A stretch of DNA of 64,000 nucleotides from Bordetella parapertussis. GTDB lineage: Bacteria; Pseudomonadota; Gammaproteobacteria; Burkholderiales; Burkholderiaceae_B. The translations under genes were made by a program, and so were the position numbers. The stretch lies in the NCBI GenBank assembly GCA_945903445.1, contig CAMDNZ010000013.1, positions 1 to 64,000 on the forward strand. Reading direction: 5' to 3'. How positions within the stretch are numbered: the first letter of the stretch is position 1; each line of letters begins with the position of its first letter. Below, piece by piece: positions 51,562-58,988 of the stretch. The notes beneath the pieces were generated by a model, which searched no databases, was not told the DNA's origin, and saw only the letters and a list, made by a program, of their open reading frames with translations.

Positions 51562-51599
51562 AAGCCCAGGCCCAGTATCAAACCGGGTCTGGGCTTTTT
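51562..51599 (+). terminator. Intrinsic terminator after the secreted proline-rich protein
   Basis: AGCCCAGGCCC (51563-51573) pairs with GGGTCTGGGCT (51585-51595), one G-T pair, then a T-run. Oriented to end the plus-strand gene 25 bases upstream. Confidence 0.9.
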
Positions 51600-51733
51600 G
51601 ACGCCCGGGGGACGTTCTTACTCTTCGTCCTCATTCCTGTGATGGACGCTTCGTTCTTGGCTTTTTAATGTCAAGCGTCGTTCTCGAGCAGATTTCGACA
51701 GGTTCGAGGGGCTCGACACCGCCTGGATCGGGT

Positions 51734-52147
51734 TTAGCGCGTCAGCAGCAACGAAGTCCAGACCGTCAACATGGCAAAAATGCCCAGCAGGCATCCTCCC
51801 CAAAAACCAACCACCGGCCACTTGACCGCCAGTGGCAGCTCGCGCGGATCGACGTTCTTCAGCAGCTTGTTTGCGTTACCGATCAAGGACCAGGTCGTGC
51901 GGGGAAACGAGATGCGAAAAAAATAATCCAGCGTGATGGCCGCCTGGATTGAGAACGGATACTGATGGAACGCGCGCTTTTCCAGGTAAGGATGCTGGAA
52001 GGCCGCATTAATGCGTCGGCTGCTTAGAAATAGCACGGCGCCGCTCACGCTGGCTGCGGCGAAACACGCCACCAGCAGGCTGAACGAGAAGGTGAAAACG
52101 TAGGTCAGAACAGAATTCATAGGAAAAAAGGCGTGGACGTTAGACAT
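51734..52147 (-). CDS. Small two-helix membrane protein, unknown function
   Basis: A 137-residue protein (or 128 from an internal ATG at 52120) with one membrane helix near the N-terminus (F-T-F-S-F-S-L-L-V-A-C-F-A-A-A-S) and another at the C-terminus (V-V-G-F-W-G-G-C-L-L-G-I-F-A-M-L). A basic, aromatic segment (L-E-K-R-A-F-H-Q-Y-P-F) lies between. This layout is reminiscent of UspB-type proteins, but I see no firm match. It lies downstream of prpD on the same strand after about 135 bases. No good ribosome site is seen for either start. Confidence 0.55.
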   Translation of the reverse strand: MSNVHAFFPMNSVLTYVFTFSFSLLVACFAAASVSGAVLFLSSRRINAAFQHPYLEKRAFHQYPFSIQAAITLDYFFRISFPRTTWSLIGNANKLLKNVDPRELPLAVKWPVVGFWGGCLLGIFAMLTVWTSLLLTR

Positions 52148-52283
52148 GGGCAGATTAGCTCGATGTGCTCAGCGGGCGCGATCGCGGACTGCATCGAAGG
52201 CCAGGAGCATAATGCATCGCGCGGGCCGGAAAGTCTTCCGAACCCGCACGAGGGTACTGTATGAGGCAATACGCCGAGTTGTC

Positions 52284-53735
52284 TTAGATCACGTACATAT
52301 CCACGTACTCATGCACCGGCATCTTCTCCAGCGCCGCTTGATCCAGCGACACTGCCAGAATGCGCTGTTGTTGCTTGGTCGGGAAGCGCCGCGCCAGGTT
52401 GGTGCGGAACTTCGCTTCCAGCAGCGCAATGCCATCGGTGCGACGACGTTTATGTCCGATCGGGTACTCGCAGACGATTTCGTCCAGGGCGCTGCCGTCA
52501 TTGAATTCGACGGTCAACGCATTGGCGATCGAGCGTTTGTCCACGTTGTGATAATCAAGGGTATAGGCCGGATCTTCGACGCACACGATCTTGTCGCGCA
52601 GGGCATCGATGGCCGGGTCGTTCGCGACGTCGTCCTCGTAGTCGGCAGCGGTCAGGCGGCCATATAGAATGGGAACGGCCACCATGTACTGCACGCAATG
52701 ATCGCGGTCGGCGGGATTGTTCAGCGGACCCTTCTTGTCGATGATGCGGATGCACGCCTCGTGCGTGCGGATGGTCACCCGCTTGATGTCGTCGGCGCGT
52801 TTGCCACTGGCCTTCAAACGCTCATGAATCTCCATGGCGCATTCGACTGCGGTTTGCGAGTGAAACTCGGCCGGGTAGGAAATCTTGAATAGCACGTGCT
52901 CCATCACATAGCTGCCATACGGGCGCTGGAACTTGAAGGGCTGGCCTTTGAACAGCACGTCGTAGAAGCCCCAGGTTTTCGCAGACAACACCGACGGATA
53001 GCCCATTTCGCCCGTCTTGGCGATCAGGGCCAGACGCACCGCACGACTGGTCGCATCGCCCGCCGCCCAGCTCTTGCGGCTGCCCGTGTTGGGAGCGTGG
53101 CGATAGGTGCGCAGGCTTTGTCCATCGACCCAGGCCAGCGACACGGCATTGAGCACTTCCTCGCGGTTCAGTCCCAGCATCTGGGCGACCACTGCGGTCG
53201 AGGCCACCTTCACCAGAACCACGTGATCCAGACCCACCCGGTTGAACGAGTTCTCCAGGGCGATACACCCCTGGATTTCGTGTGCCTTGATCATGGCAGT
53301 CAGCACGTCGCGCATGGTCAAGGCAGCGCGACCGGCTGCCACGTTGTTGCGCGACAGCCAGTCGGCCGTGGCCAGGATGCCGCCCAGGTTATCCGACGGA
53401 TGGCCCCATTCGGCCGCCAGCCACGTGTCGTTGAAGTCCAGCCAGCGGATCATCGTGCCGATGTTGAAAGCGGCCTGAATGGGATCGAGCTGGAACTGCG
53501 TGCCTGGCACTTTTGCACCATGCGGCACGATCGTTCCGGGCACGACAGGCCCCAGCAGTTTCGTGCAGGCTGGATACTCCAGCGCCTCCAGGCCGCAGCC
53601 CAGTGTGTCGATCAGGCAATTGCGTGCCGTTTCGTAGGCCAGCGTGCTGTCGATTCGATAGTTGAGGACGTAATCGACGATATCGACCAAAACTTGATCG
53701 GGATCGGGACGGACGTTGGAGATCGGGGCGGACAT
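52284..53735 (-). CDS. prpD: 2-methylcitrate dehydratase
   Basis: A 483-residue MmgE/PrpD enzyme that dehydrates 2-methylcitrate to methyl-cis-aconitate in the methylcitrate cycle. It begins V-R-P-D-P-D-Q-V-L-V-D-I and shows R-W-L-D-F-N-D-T-W-L-A-A-E-W-G-H-P-S-D near residue 95, A-W-V-D-G-Q-S-L-R-T-Y-R-H, K-S-W-A-A-G-D-A-T-S-R-A-V and S-Y-P-A-E-F-H-S-Q-T-A-V-E, blocks typical of PrpD. Length is normal. It is 16 bases after prpC, so the two are co-transcribed; the order prpB-prpC-prpD follows the reaction order apart from AcnB. Confidence 0.96.
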   Translation of the reverse strand: MSAPISNVRPDPDQVLVDIVDYVLNYRIDSTLAYETARNCLIDTLGCGLEALEYPACTKLLGPVVPGTIVPHGAKVPGTQFQLDPIQAAFNIGTMIRWLDFNDTWLAAEWGHPSDNLGGILATADWLSRNNVAAGRAALTMRDVLTAMIKAHEIQGCIALENSFNRVGLDHVVLVKVASTAVVAQMLGLNREEVLNAVSLAWVDGQSLRTYRHAPNTGSRKSWAAGDATSRAVRLALIAKTGEMGYPSVLSAKTWGFYDVLFKGQPFKFQRPYGSYVMEHVLFKISYPAEFHSQTAVECAMEIHERLKASGKRADDIKRVTIRTHEACIRIIDKKGPLNNPADRDHCVQYMVAVPILYGRLTAADYEDDVANDPAIDALRDKIVCVEDPAYTLDYHNVDKRSIANALTVEFNDGSALDEIVCEYPIGHKRRRTDGIALLEAKFRTNLARRFPTKQQQRILAVSLDQAALEKMPVHEYVDMYVI

Positions 53736-53751
53736 ATTCTGTGCTTCCTGT

Positions 53752-54939
53752 TTACTTGCGTTTCTTGAGCGGGACGAAGCTCTGGTCTTCGGGGCCCACG
53801 TAGTTGGCGGTAGGGCGGATGATCTTGTTGTCTACGCGCTGCTCAAGCACGTGCGCCGCCCAACCGGCAGTGCGTGCAATGACGAATAGCGGCGTGAACA
53901 TGGCGGTCGGCACGCCCATCATGTGGTAGCTGACCGCAGAGAACCAGTCGAGATTAGGGAACATCTTCTTCGCGTCCCACATGACCGCTTCCAGGCGTTC
54001 GGCGATGTCGTACATCTTGGTGCTGCCGCCCGATGCCGACAATTTGCGCGCCACCTCTTTGATGACTTTGTTGCGTGGGTCGGAGATCGTATAGACCGGA
54101 TGGCCGAAGCCGATCACCACCTCTTTGGCCTCGACCCGGCGACGAATGTCGATCTCGGCCTCGTCGGGATTGGCATAGCGCTTTTGGATATCGAAGGCGA
54201 CTTCGTTGGCACCGCCGTGTTTCGGTCCTCGCAAGGCCCCGATCCCGCCGGCGATGGCCGAGTACATGTCCGAACCCGTACCGGCAATCACCCGGGCGGT
54301 AAAGGTGGACGCGTTGAACTCGTGTTCGGCATACAGATTGAGCGATACGTGCATGGCGCGCACCCACTCCTGGCTCGGCGCAGCGCCATGCAGCAGGTGC
54401 AGAAAATGACCGCCGATGCTGTCGTCGTCGGTATGGACGTCGATGGCGCGGCCGTTGTGGCTGTAGTGATACCAATACAGCAGCGCCGAACTCAGGCAGG
54501 CCAGCAGTTTGTCGGCAATGTCGCGTGCGCCTGCGGCGCTGTGATCGTCGCGCTCGGGCAAGACGCAGCCCAGCACCGAGACGGCGGTGCGCAGCACATC
54601 CATGGGATGGCTGGCCGCGGGCAGGGCTTCCAGTGCGTCTTGCACGGCAGCGGGCAATCCGCGCAGACTTTTCAGCTTGGCCTTGTAGCCCCGCAATTCG
54701 CCCTCATTGGGCAACTTGCCGTGTACCAGCAGATAGGCGATTTCTTCGAATTCGGAGGTTTGTGCGATATCCAGAATGTCGTAGCCACGATAGTGCAATT
54801 CGTTGCCGTTCTTGCCGACGGTACACAGCGCGGTATTGCCTGCTACGACGCCGGACAGGGCGACGGATTTTTTAGGTTTGAATCCCGGTTTTGCGGGCTC
54901 TTCCTGAGTGGTCGGCTGTTTTTTTTCGGTGCTCGCCAT
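53752..54939 (-). CDS. prpC: 2-methylcitrate synthase
   Basis: A 395-residue citrate-synthase family enzyme that condenses propionyl-CoA and oxaloacetate. Active-site regions: H-F-L-H-L-L-H-G, A-E-H-E-F-N-A-S-T-F-T (His), G-F-G-H-P-V-Y near residue 277 and the Asp segment F-S-A-V-S-Y-H-M-M-G. The PrpC type is marked by the short length compared with GltA here (437), the absence of its N-terminal domain and the prp context. A Lys-rich leader of about 25 residues precedes the core. The ATG at 54939 has AAGGAGAGAGAC. It is 55 bases after prpB on the same strand. Confidence 0.95.
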   Translation of the reverse strand: MASTEKKQPTTQEEPAKPGFKPKKSVALSGVVAGNTALCTVGKNGNELHYRGYDILDIAQTSEFEEIAYLLVHGKLPNEGELRGYKAKLKSLRGLPAAVQDALEALPAASHPMDVLRTAVSVLGCVLPERDDHSAAGARDIADKLLACLSSALLYWYHYSHNGRAIDVHTDDDSIGGHFLHLLHGAAPSQEWVRAMHVSLNLYAEHEFNASTFTARVIAGTGSDMYSAIAGGIGALRGPKHGGANEVAFDIQKRYANPDEAEIDIRRRVEAKEVVIGFGHPVYTISDPRNKVIKEVARKLSASGGSTKMYDIAERLEAVMWDAKKMFPNLDWFSAVSYHMMGVPTAMFTPLFVIARTAGWAAHVLEQRVDNKIIRPTANYVGPEDQSFVPLKKRK

Positions 54940-54994
54940 CGTCTCTCTCCTTGTGGGGGGACTACTCAAAACAAATAGGCCGGGTGGCCGTCGA

Positions 54995-55888
54995 TCAACG
55001 TCCTTGCTTCTTGGCAAACAGGGTGTCGAGCTGCGACTCGTAGGCGTGGTAGCCGATACGGTCATACAGTTCTTCGCGGGTTTGCATGGTGTCCAGCACG
55101 TTCTTCTGATGCCCATCGCGCCGAATCGCGGTATAGACGTTCTCGGCCGCTTTATTCATGGCACGAAATGCCGACAGGGGATACAACACCATGCCGACGC
55201 CGACCTCGCGCAACTCGTCTACGGAAAACAGCGGGGTCTGACCGAACTCGGTGATGTTGGCCAGAAGCGGCACGTTGACCGCATCGGCAAATTTCCGATA
55301 GGTCGGCAGGTCGTAGGCGGCTTCGGCAAATATGGCGTCGGCACCGGCCTCGACGCACGCTTGCGCGCGTTCGATGGCGGCATCCACCCCATGCGAGGCG
55401 ATGGCATCGGTGCGAGCGATCAGATAGAAACTGTCGTCCGTGCGGGCGTCGGCGGCGGCTTTGACGCGATCGGCCATTTCTTCGGTCGAGACGATTTCCT
55501 TGCCTGGTCGATGGCCGCAGCGCTTGGCACCGACCTGATCTTCGATATGGCAGGCGGCCGCGCCGAACTTGATCAGGCTTTTGATGGTGCGTGCGATATT
55601 GAAAGCCGAAGCACCGAAGCCGGTGTCGATATCGACCAAGAGCGGCAGCTCGCACACGTCGGTGATGCGGCGCACGTCGGTCAGTACGTCGTCGAGCGTG
55701 TTGATGCCCAGATCGGGCAGGCCCAGCGATCCAGCGGCGACACCGCCACCAGACAGGTAGATTGCGCGGTAGCCGGCACGTTTGGCCAGCAACGCATGGT
55801 TGGCATTGATCGTGCCGACGATTTGCAGGGCTTGCTCGGCAAGCAGGGCGGCGCGAAAGCGCTCACCGGGACTAGCGAGGCGGGGCAT
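54995..55888 (-). CDS. prpB: 2-methylisocitrate lyase
   Basis: A 297-residue isocitrate-lyase superfamily enzyme that splits 2-methylisocitrate into succinate and pyruvate. Visible are Y-L-S-G-G-G-V-A near residue 45, V-D-I-D-T-G-F-G (Mg-binding aspartates), the catalytic loop A-K-R-C-G-H-R-P-G-K-E near residue 120, and A-R-T-D-A. A ribosome site AAAAGGAGACC precedes the ATG at 55888. It begins the prpBCD unit; a hairpin separates it from mdh, upstream on the same strand. No prpR regulator gene is in the window. Confidence 0.96.
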   Translation of the reverse strand: MPRLASPGERFRAALLAEQALQIVGTINANHALLAKRAGYRAIYLSGGGVAAGSLGLPDLGINTLDDVLTDVRRITDVCELPLLVDIDTGFGASAFNIARTIKSLIKFGAAACHIEDQVGAKRCGHRPGKEIVSTEEMADRVKAAADARTDDSFYLIARTDAIASHGVDAAIERAQACVEAGADAIFAEAAYDLPTYRKFADAVNVPLLANITEFGQTPLFSVDELREVGVGMVLYPLSAFRAMNKAAENVYTAIRRDGHQKNVLDTMQTREELYDRIGYHAYESQLDTLFAKKQGR

Positions 55889-55917
55889 GCGGTCTCCTTT
55901 TTATAGGCATCGGGCCC

Positions 55918-55940
55918 GCCTGCGCGGGCGGCGCGCAGGC
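55918..55940 (-). other. Hairpin between mdh and prpB
   Basis: GCCTGCGCG (55918-55926) pairs perfectly with CGCGCAGGC (55932-55940) around a five-base loop. On the minus strand it lies 18 bases after mdh, with no T-run following, so it may be an RNA-processing or attenuation element rather than a simple terminator. Confidence 0.6.
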
Positions 55941-55958
55941 ACCCGCGCAGCTTGAGGC

Positions 55959-56948
55959 TTATTTCAGCAGGTGCTGAACGCCGTCACGCTCTTCCAACAG
56001 TTCCTTCAGGGTGAAGTCCAGGCGCTCGCGCGAGAACGCATCGATGTCCAGATCCTTGATAACGGTGTATTCGCCGTTCTGCGTGGTGACCGGCAGGCCG
56101 TAGATGATGCCTTCGGGAATGCCATAGGCGCCGTCCGAGGGCACACCCATGGTGACCCATTTACCGTTGCTGCCTAGCACCCAGTCGCGGACGTGGTCGA
56201 TGGCGGCGTTGGCCGCCGATGCCGCCGACGACAGGCCGCGTGCTTCGATGATCGCAGCGCCACGCTTGCCCACCTTGGGGATGAACGTGTCACGGTTCCA
56301 GGCGTCGTCGTTGATCAACGCAGGCAGGCTTTCGCCCTTCACGGTGGCGAAACGCGTGTCCGGGTACATCGTGGGCGAGTGGTTGCCCCACACGACCAGT
56401 TTTTCGATGTCGGCCACGGGCTTGCCGGCCTTGGCCGACAGTTGCGACAGTGCGCGGTTGTGGTCCAGACGCAGCATGGCGGTGAAGTTCTTGGCTGGCA
56501 GGTCCGGTGCCGACTTCATCGCGATGTAGGCATTGGTGTTGGCGGGGTTGCCCACCACCAGCACTTTCACGTCGCGGCTGGCGACTTCGTTCAGGGCCTT
56601 GCCTTGTGCGGTGAAAATCTGAGCGTTGGCCGACAGCAGATCCTTGCGCTCCATGCCGGGGCCACGGGGGCGTGCGCCCACCAGCAAGGCGATATCGGCG
56701 TCTTTGAATGCGGTCAGCGGATCGCTGTGAGCGGTCACTTCTTGCAGCAGGGGGAATGCGCAATCGTCCAGTTCCATGATCACGCCCGACAGCGCCTTTT
56801 GCGCTTTCTCGTCGGGGATCTCCAGCAATTGCAGGATGACCGGCTGATCCTTGCCCAACATTTCACCTGATGCAATGCGGAAAAGCAGGGCGTAGCCGAT
56901 CTGGCCGGCGGCGCCCGTGACGGCGACTCGCTTGGCGGGTTTGGACAT
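55959..56948 (-). CDS. mdh: Malate dehydrogenase (NAD)
   Basis: A 329-residue malate dehydrogenase of the proteobacterial type 2 form. The Rossmann motif is T-G-A-A-G-Q-I-G-Y-A (near residue 10). The substrate arginines are in G-A-R-P-R-G-P-G-M-E-R-K-D-L, followed by V-G-N-P-A-N-T-N, L-D-H-N-R-A and the catalytic histidine in W-G-N-H-S-P-T-M-Y-P-D. Start ATG 56948 has ACGGAGATC upstream. A palindrome lies about 110 bases upstream, shared with the divergent GntR regulator. The prp genes follow downstream on the same strand. Confidence 0.97.
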   Translation of the reverse strand: MSKPAKRVAVTGAAGQIGYALLFRIASGEMLGKDQPVILQLLEIPDEKAQKALSGVIMELDDCAFPLLQEVTAHSDPLTAFKDADIALLVGARPRGPGMERKDLLSANAQIFTAQGKALNEVASRDVKVLVVGNPANTNAYIAMKSAPDLPAKNFTAMLRLDHNRALSQLSAKAGKPVADIEKLVVWGNHSPTMYPDTRFATVKGESLPALINDDAWNRDTFIPKVGKRGAAIIEARGLSSAASAANAAIDHVRDWVLGSNGKWVTMGVPSDGAYGIPEGIIYGLPVTTQNGEYTVIKDLDIDAFSRERLDFTLKELLEERDGVQHLLK

Positions 56949-57051
56949 GGTCGATCTCCGTAAAATTAGGGTTGTCGTGCGCAATAACGCGTGAACCAGT
57001 GTAATGCGCTTGACGGGCATCCTAGAAGGAAAAGCAGGGGTCGTCAAATGC

Positions 57052-57077
57052 TCTTATATCTTATATAAGACATAAGA
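57052..57077. promoter_or_regulatory. Nested palindrome between mdh and the GntR regulator gene
   Basis: TCTTAT-A-TCTTATATAAGA-C-ATAAGA (57052-57077): a double inverted repeat whose inner 12 bases (57059-57070) are the same as at acnA and acnB. It lies between the divergent starts, so one site could control both mdh and the regulator itself. Confidence 0.75.
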
Positions 57078-57116
57078 CGTTGGACATCAGCGATGGTGCT
57101 GTGCGAAAATAGTGGG

Positions 57117-57902
57117 ATGTCTGAAGTCCGGCCCGATTCGCTCATCCGATCCGGCGCCTCGTCGAGTAAATCGGCGGGCGCGGGGGCCGCGTTTTCCCCG
57201 CTGTACCGCCAGATCAAGGCTTTGCTGGTGCAAAGCCTCGAGCAGGGCGAATGGAAGCCGGGGGAACTCATTCCCAGCGAATTCGATCTCGCCGCACGTT
57301 TTCAGGTCAGTCAGGGAACGGTGCGCAAAGCCGTGGACGAACTGGCCGCCGAACACATGTTGCAGCGCCGCCAGGGCAAGGGCACGTTCGTGTCCACCCA
57401 TCATGAAGCGCGCACGCGCTTCCGCTTCCTCCGATTGGCCCCCGACGACGAAGGCGAAGCCGTTCTGGCCGAAAGCCGCGTGCTCGATTGCCGCCGCTTG
57501 CGGGCCAGCGCCGACGTCGCGCGCGCCTTGGACTTGCGCGTTGGCGAGCCGGTCGTGGCCATCCGCCGTTTGCTGTCTTTCGGTGGAGCACCTTCGGTCG
57601 TCGACGATATCTGGTTGCCGGGCGTGCCCTTCAAAGGCTTGACTGCCGAATTATTGCAACACAATCGGGCGCCGCTGTATGCGCTGTTCGAGTCGGGTTT
57701 TGGCGTCAGCATGGTACGTGCTGACGAGAAGCTACGTGCCCTGAACGCGCCTGCCGATATTGCCGCGATTTTGCGTATTACTTCCGAGCAGCCGGTGCTG
57801 CAAGCCGAGCGGGTGTCCTACACCTACGGCGACAAGCCGATGGAGCTGCGGCGGGGGTGGTATTTAACCGAGCGGTATCACTACCGTAATAGCTTGAATT
57901 GA
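57117..57902 (+). CDS. GntR/HutC-family transcriptional regulator, likely regulator of the TCA genes
   Basis: A protein of about 261 residues. The N-terminal winged helix has the GntR pattern: P-L-Y-R-Q-I-K-A-L-L-V, then P-S-E-F-D-L-A-A-R-F-Q-V-S-Q-G-T-V-R-K-A-V-D-E-L, then Q-R-R-Q-G-K-G-T-F-V. A UTRA (chorismate-lyase-like) ligand domain with the typical P-V-V-A-I-R-R-L and Y-P-x-x-P-M-E-L-type ending fills the rest, placing it in the HutC group. It is divergent from mdh across a nested palindrome and stands just upstream of sdhCDAB on the same strand. The same palindrome occurs before acnA and acnB. Regulation of TCA genes is inferred; the ligand is unknown. An ATG at 57093 is an alternative start. 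Confidence 0.85.
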   Translation: MSEVRPDSLIRSGASSSKSAGAGAAFSPLYRQIKALLVQSLEQGEWKPGELIPSEFDLAARFQVSQGTVRKAVDELAAEHMLQRRQGKGTFVSTHHEARTRFRFLRLAPDDEGEAVLAESRVLDCRRLRASADVARALDLRVGEPVVAIRRLLSFGGAPSVVDDIWLPGVPFKGLTAELLQHNRAPLYALFESGFGVSMVRADEKLRALNAPADIAAILRITSEQPVLQAERVSYTYGDKPMELRRGWYLTERYHYRNSLN

Positions 57903-58010
57903 CAGGGGATTTTCCAGGTATTTGATGACCTGCCCCGTCAATGAGCGAGAATATCGTGTTTGCCTGGACGGGCATGAAATGAAATACAGCATGACAAGAT
58001 TGAGACACAT

Positions 58011-58130
58011 ACCCGTTCAAGACCCGTACGTGTTCAAGGCTTACCCGTTCGAAGTATGCCGGTTCACCAGATGCCGGGTGAAAGAAGTACCGGTTCAAGA
58101 AATACCCGTTACAGCATTATCCGTTCCAGT
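58011..58130. repeat. Degenerate 15-bp tandem repeats upstream of sdhC
   Basis: The core (A)CC(C/G)GTTC(AAG) recurs with its GTTC (or a near match) at about 58015, 58032, 58047, 58062, 58077, 58093, 58108 and 58123: eight units spaced 15-17 bases. They fill the middle of the 287-base region between the regulator gene and sdhC. An open frame runs through it but shows no initiation signal that I trust. Confidence 0.7.
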
Positions 58131-58189
58131 ACGTGCACGTTTTCTGCAATTCCGTCTTTAGTAACTAGTAACGACACATTGAGGCCGTC

Positions 58190-58603
58190 ATGACCGACAC
58201 CGCGCCTAAGCCGCGTCCGCAGTTTCGCAATATCAGCGTACCGCAGATCCTGAGCTATCGTCTGCCCCTGGCAGGCAAGCTGTCCATCCTGCATCGCGTC
58301 AGTGGCGCCTTGCTGTTCCTCTGTTTGCCCTTGGTCATTCTGCCCCTGTTCGCGGCCAGCGTGACCTCGCAAGCCAGTTTCGACACGGTTGCCGGTTATG
58401 TCGGCCATCCCTTGGTCAAGCTGGTGCTGTTGGTGCTCATCTGGGGCTACCTGCATCACTTCTGTGCGGGCATTCGCTACCTGATGCTGGATTTGCACAT
58501 CGGTATCGATAAAGAGCAGTCCAAAACTTCGGCTGCGGTGGTGTTCGGCGCGAGCTTGACGCTCACGCTGGTGTTCGCGCTCAAATTGTTCGGGGTGTGG
58601 TAA
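58190..58603 (+). CDS. sdhC: Succinate dehydrogenase cytochrome b556 subunit
   Basis: A 137-residue membrane subunit of complex II with three helices. The haem and quinone signature is S-I-L-H-R-V-S-G-A near residue 32, and H-H-F-C-A-G-I-R-Y-L-M-L-D near residue 92 holds the haem histidine. The N-terminal R-P-Q-F-R-N-I-S is typical of the betaproteobacterial form. Its stop overlaps the sdhD start (TAATG). It is first of the sdhCDAB-sdhE-gltA operon; the repeats and the GntR gene lie upstream. Confidence 0.96.
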   Translation: MTDTAPKPRPQFRNISVPQILSYRLPLAGKLSILHRVSGALLFLCLPLVILPLFAASVTSQASFDTVAGYVGHPLVKLVLLVLIWGYLHHFCAGIRYLMLDLHIGIDKEQSKTSAAVVFGASLTLTLVFALKLFGVW

Positions 58604-58986
58604 TGGCGATTTCTAAAAATTATGGCACGTCGCGCGTGGTGGTGGGCGCCGGTTATGGCGTGAAGGACTTCATCGCCCAACGTATCACCGCTGTCATCCT
58701 GGCGGTCTATACCATCGTGTTGCTGGTCGGCGTGCTGGCCATGCCTGCCTTCACCTTCGAGAACTGGCAAGCCCTGTTCACGTTCACCGTCTTCGCTTTG
58801 CCCTTGGGTCAGATCCTGGCCACCTTGGCTTTCGTTTCGCTGGCATGGCATGCCTGGATCGGCGTGCGCGACATCTGGATGGATTACGTCAAGCCGGTGG
58901 GTCTGCGCTTGACCCTCCACGTGCTCACCATCCTCTGGTTGGTCGGGTCGTTGGCGTATTTCGCTCAAATTCTCTGGAGTATCTAG
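58603..58986 (+). CDS. sdhD: Succinate dehydrogenase hydrophobic membrane anchor
   Basis: A 127-residue three-helix anchor that completes the quinone and haem site with SdhC. It has the family's Q-R-I-T-A-V-I-L segment, then H-A-W-I-G-V-R-D-I-W-M-D-Y-V near residue 86, where the histidine/arginine belong to the haem-quinone region. The ATG shares its first base with the sdhC stop (TAATG). Two bases separate its stop from the GTG start of sdhA, so translation of the operon is tightly coupled. Confidence 0.94.
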   Translation: MAISKNYGTSRVVVGAGYGVKDFIAQRITAVILAVYTIVLLVGVLAMPAFTFENWQALFTFTVFALPLGQILATLAFVSLAWHAWIGVRDIWMDYVKPVGLRLTLHVLTILWLVGSLAYFAQILWSI

Positions 58987-58988
58987 TC

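Noticed and set aside
57922..58161. A 79-codon plus-strand frame with a five-residue periodicity (P-V-x-x-x) over the 15-bp repeats
   Set aside because: It does not match the pentapeptide-repeat family, lacks a ribosome site and is explained by a 15-base DNA repeat. Kept only as a note in the repeat finding.
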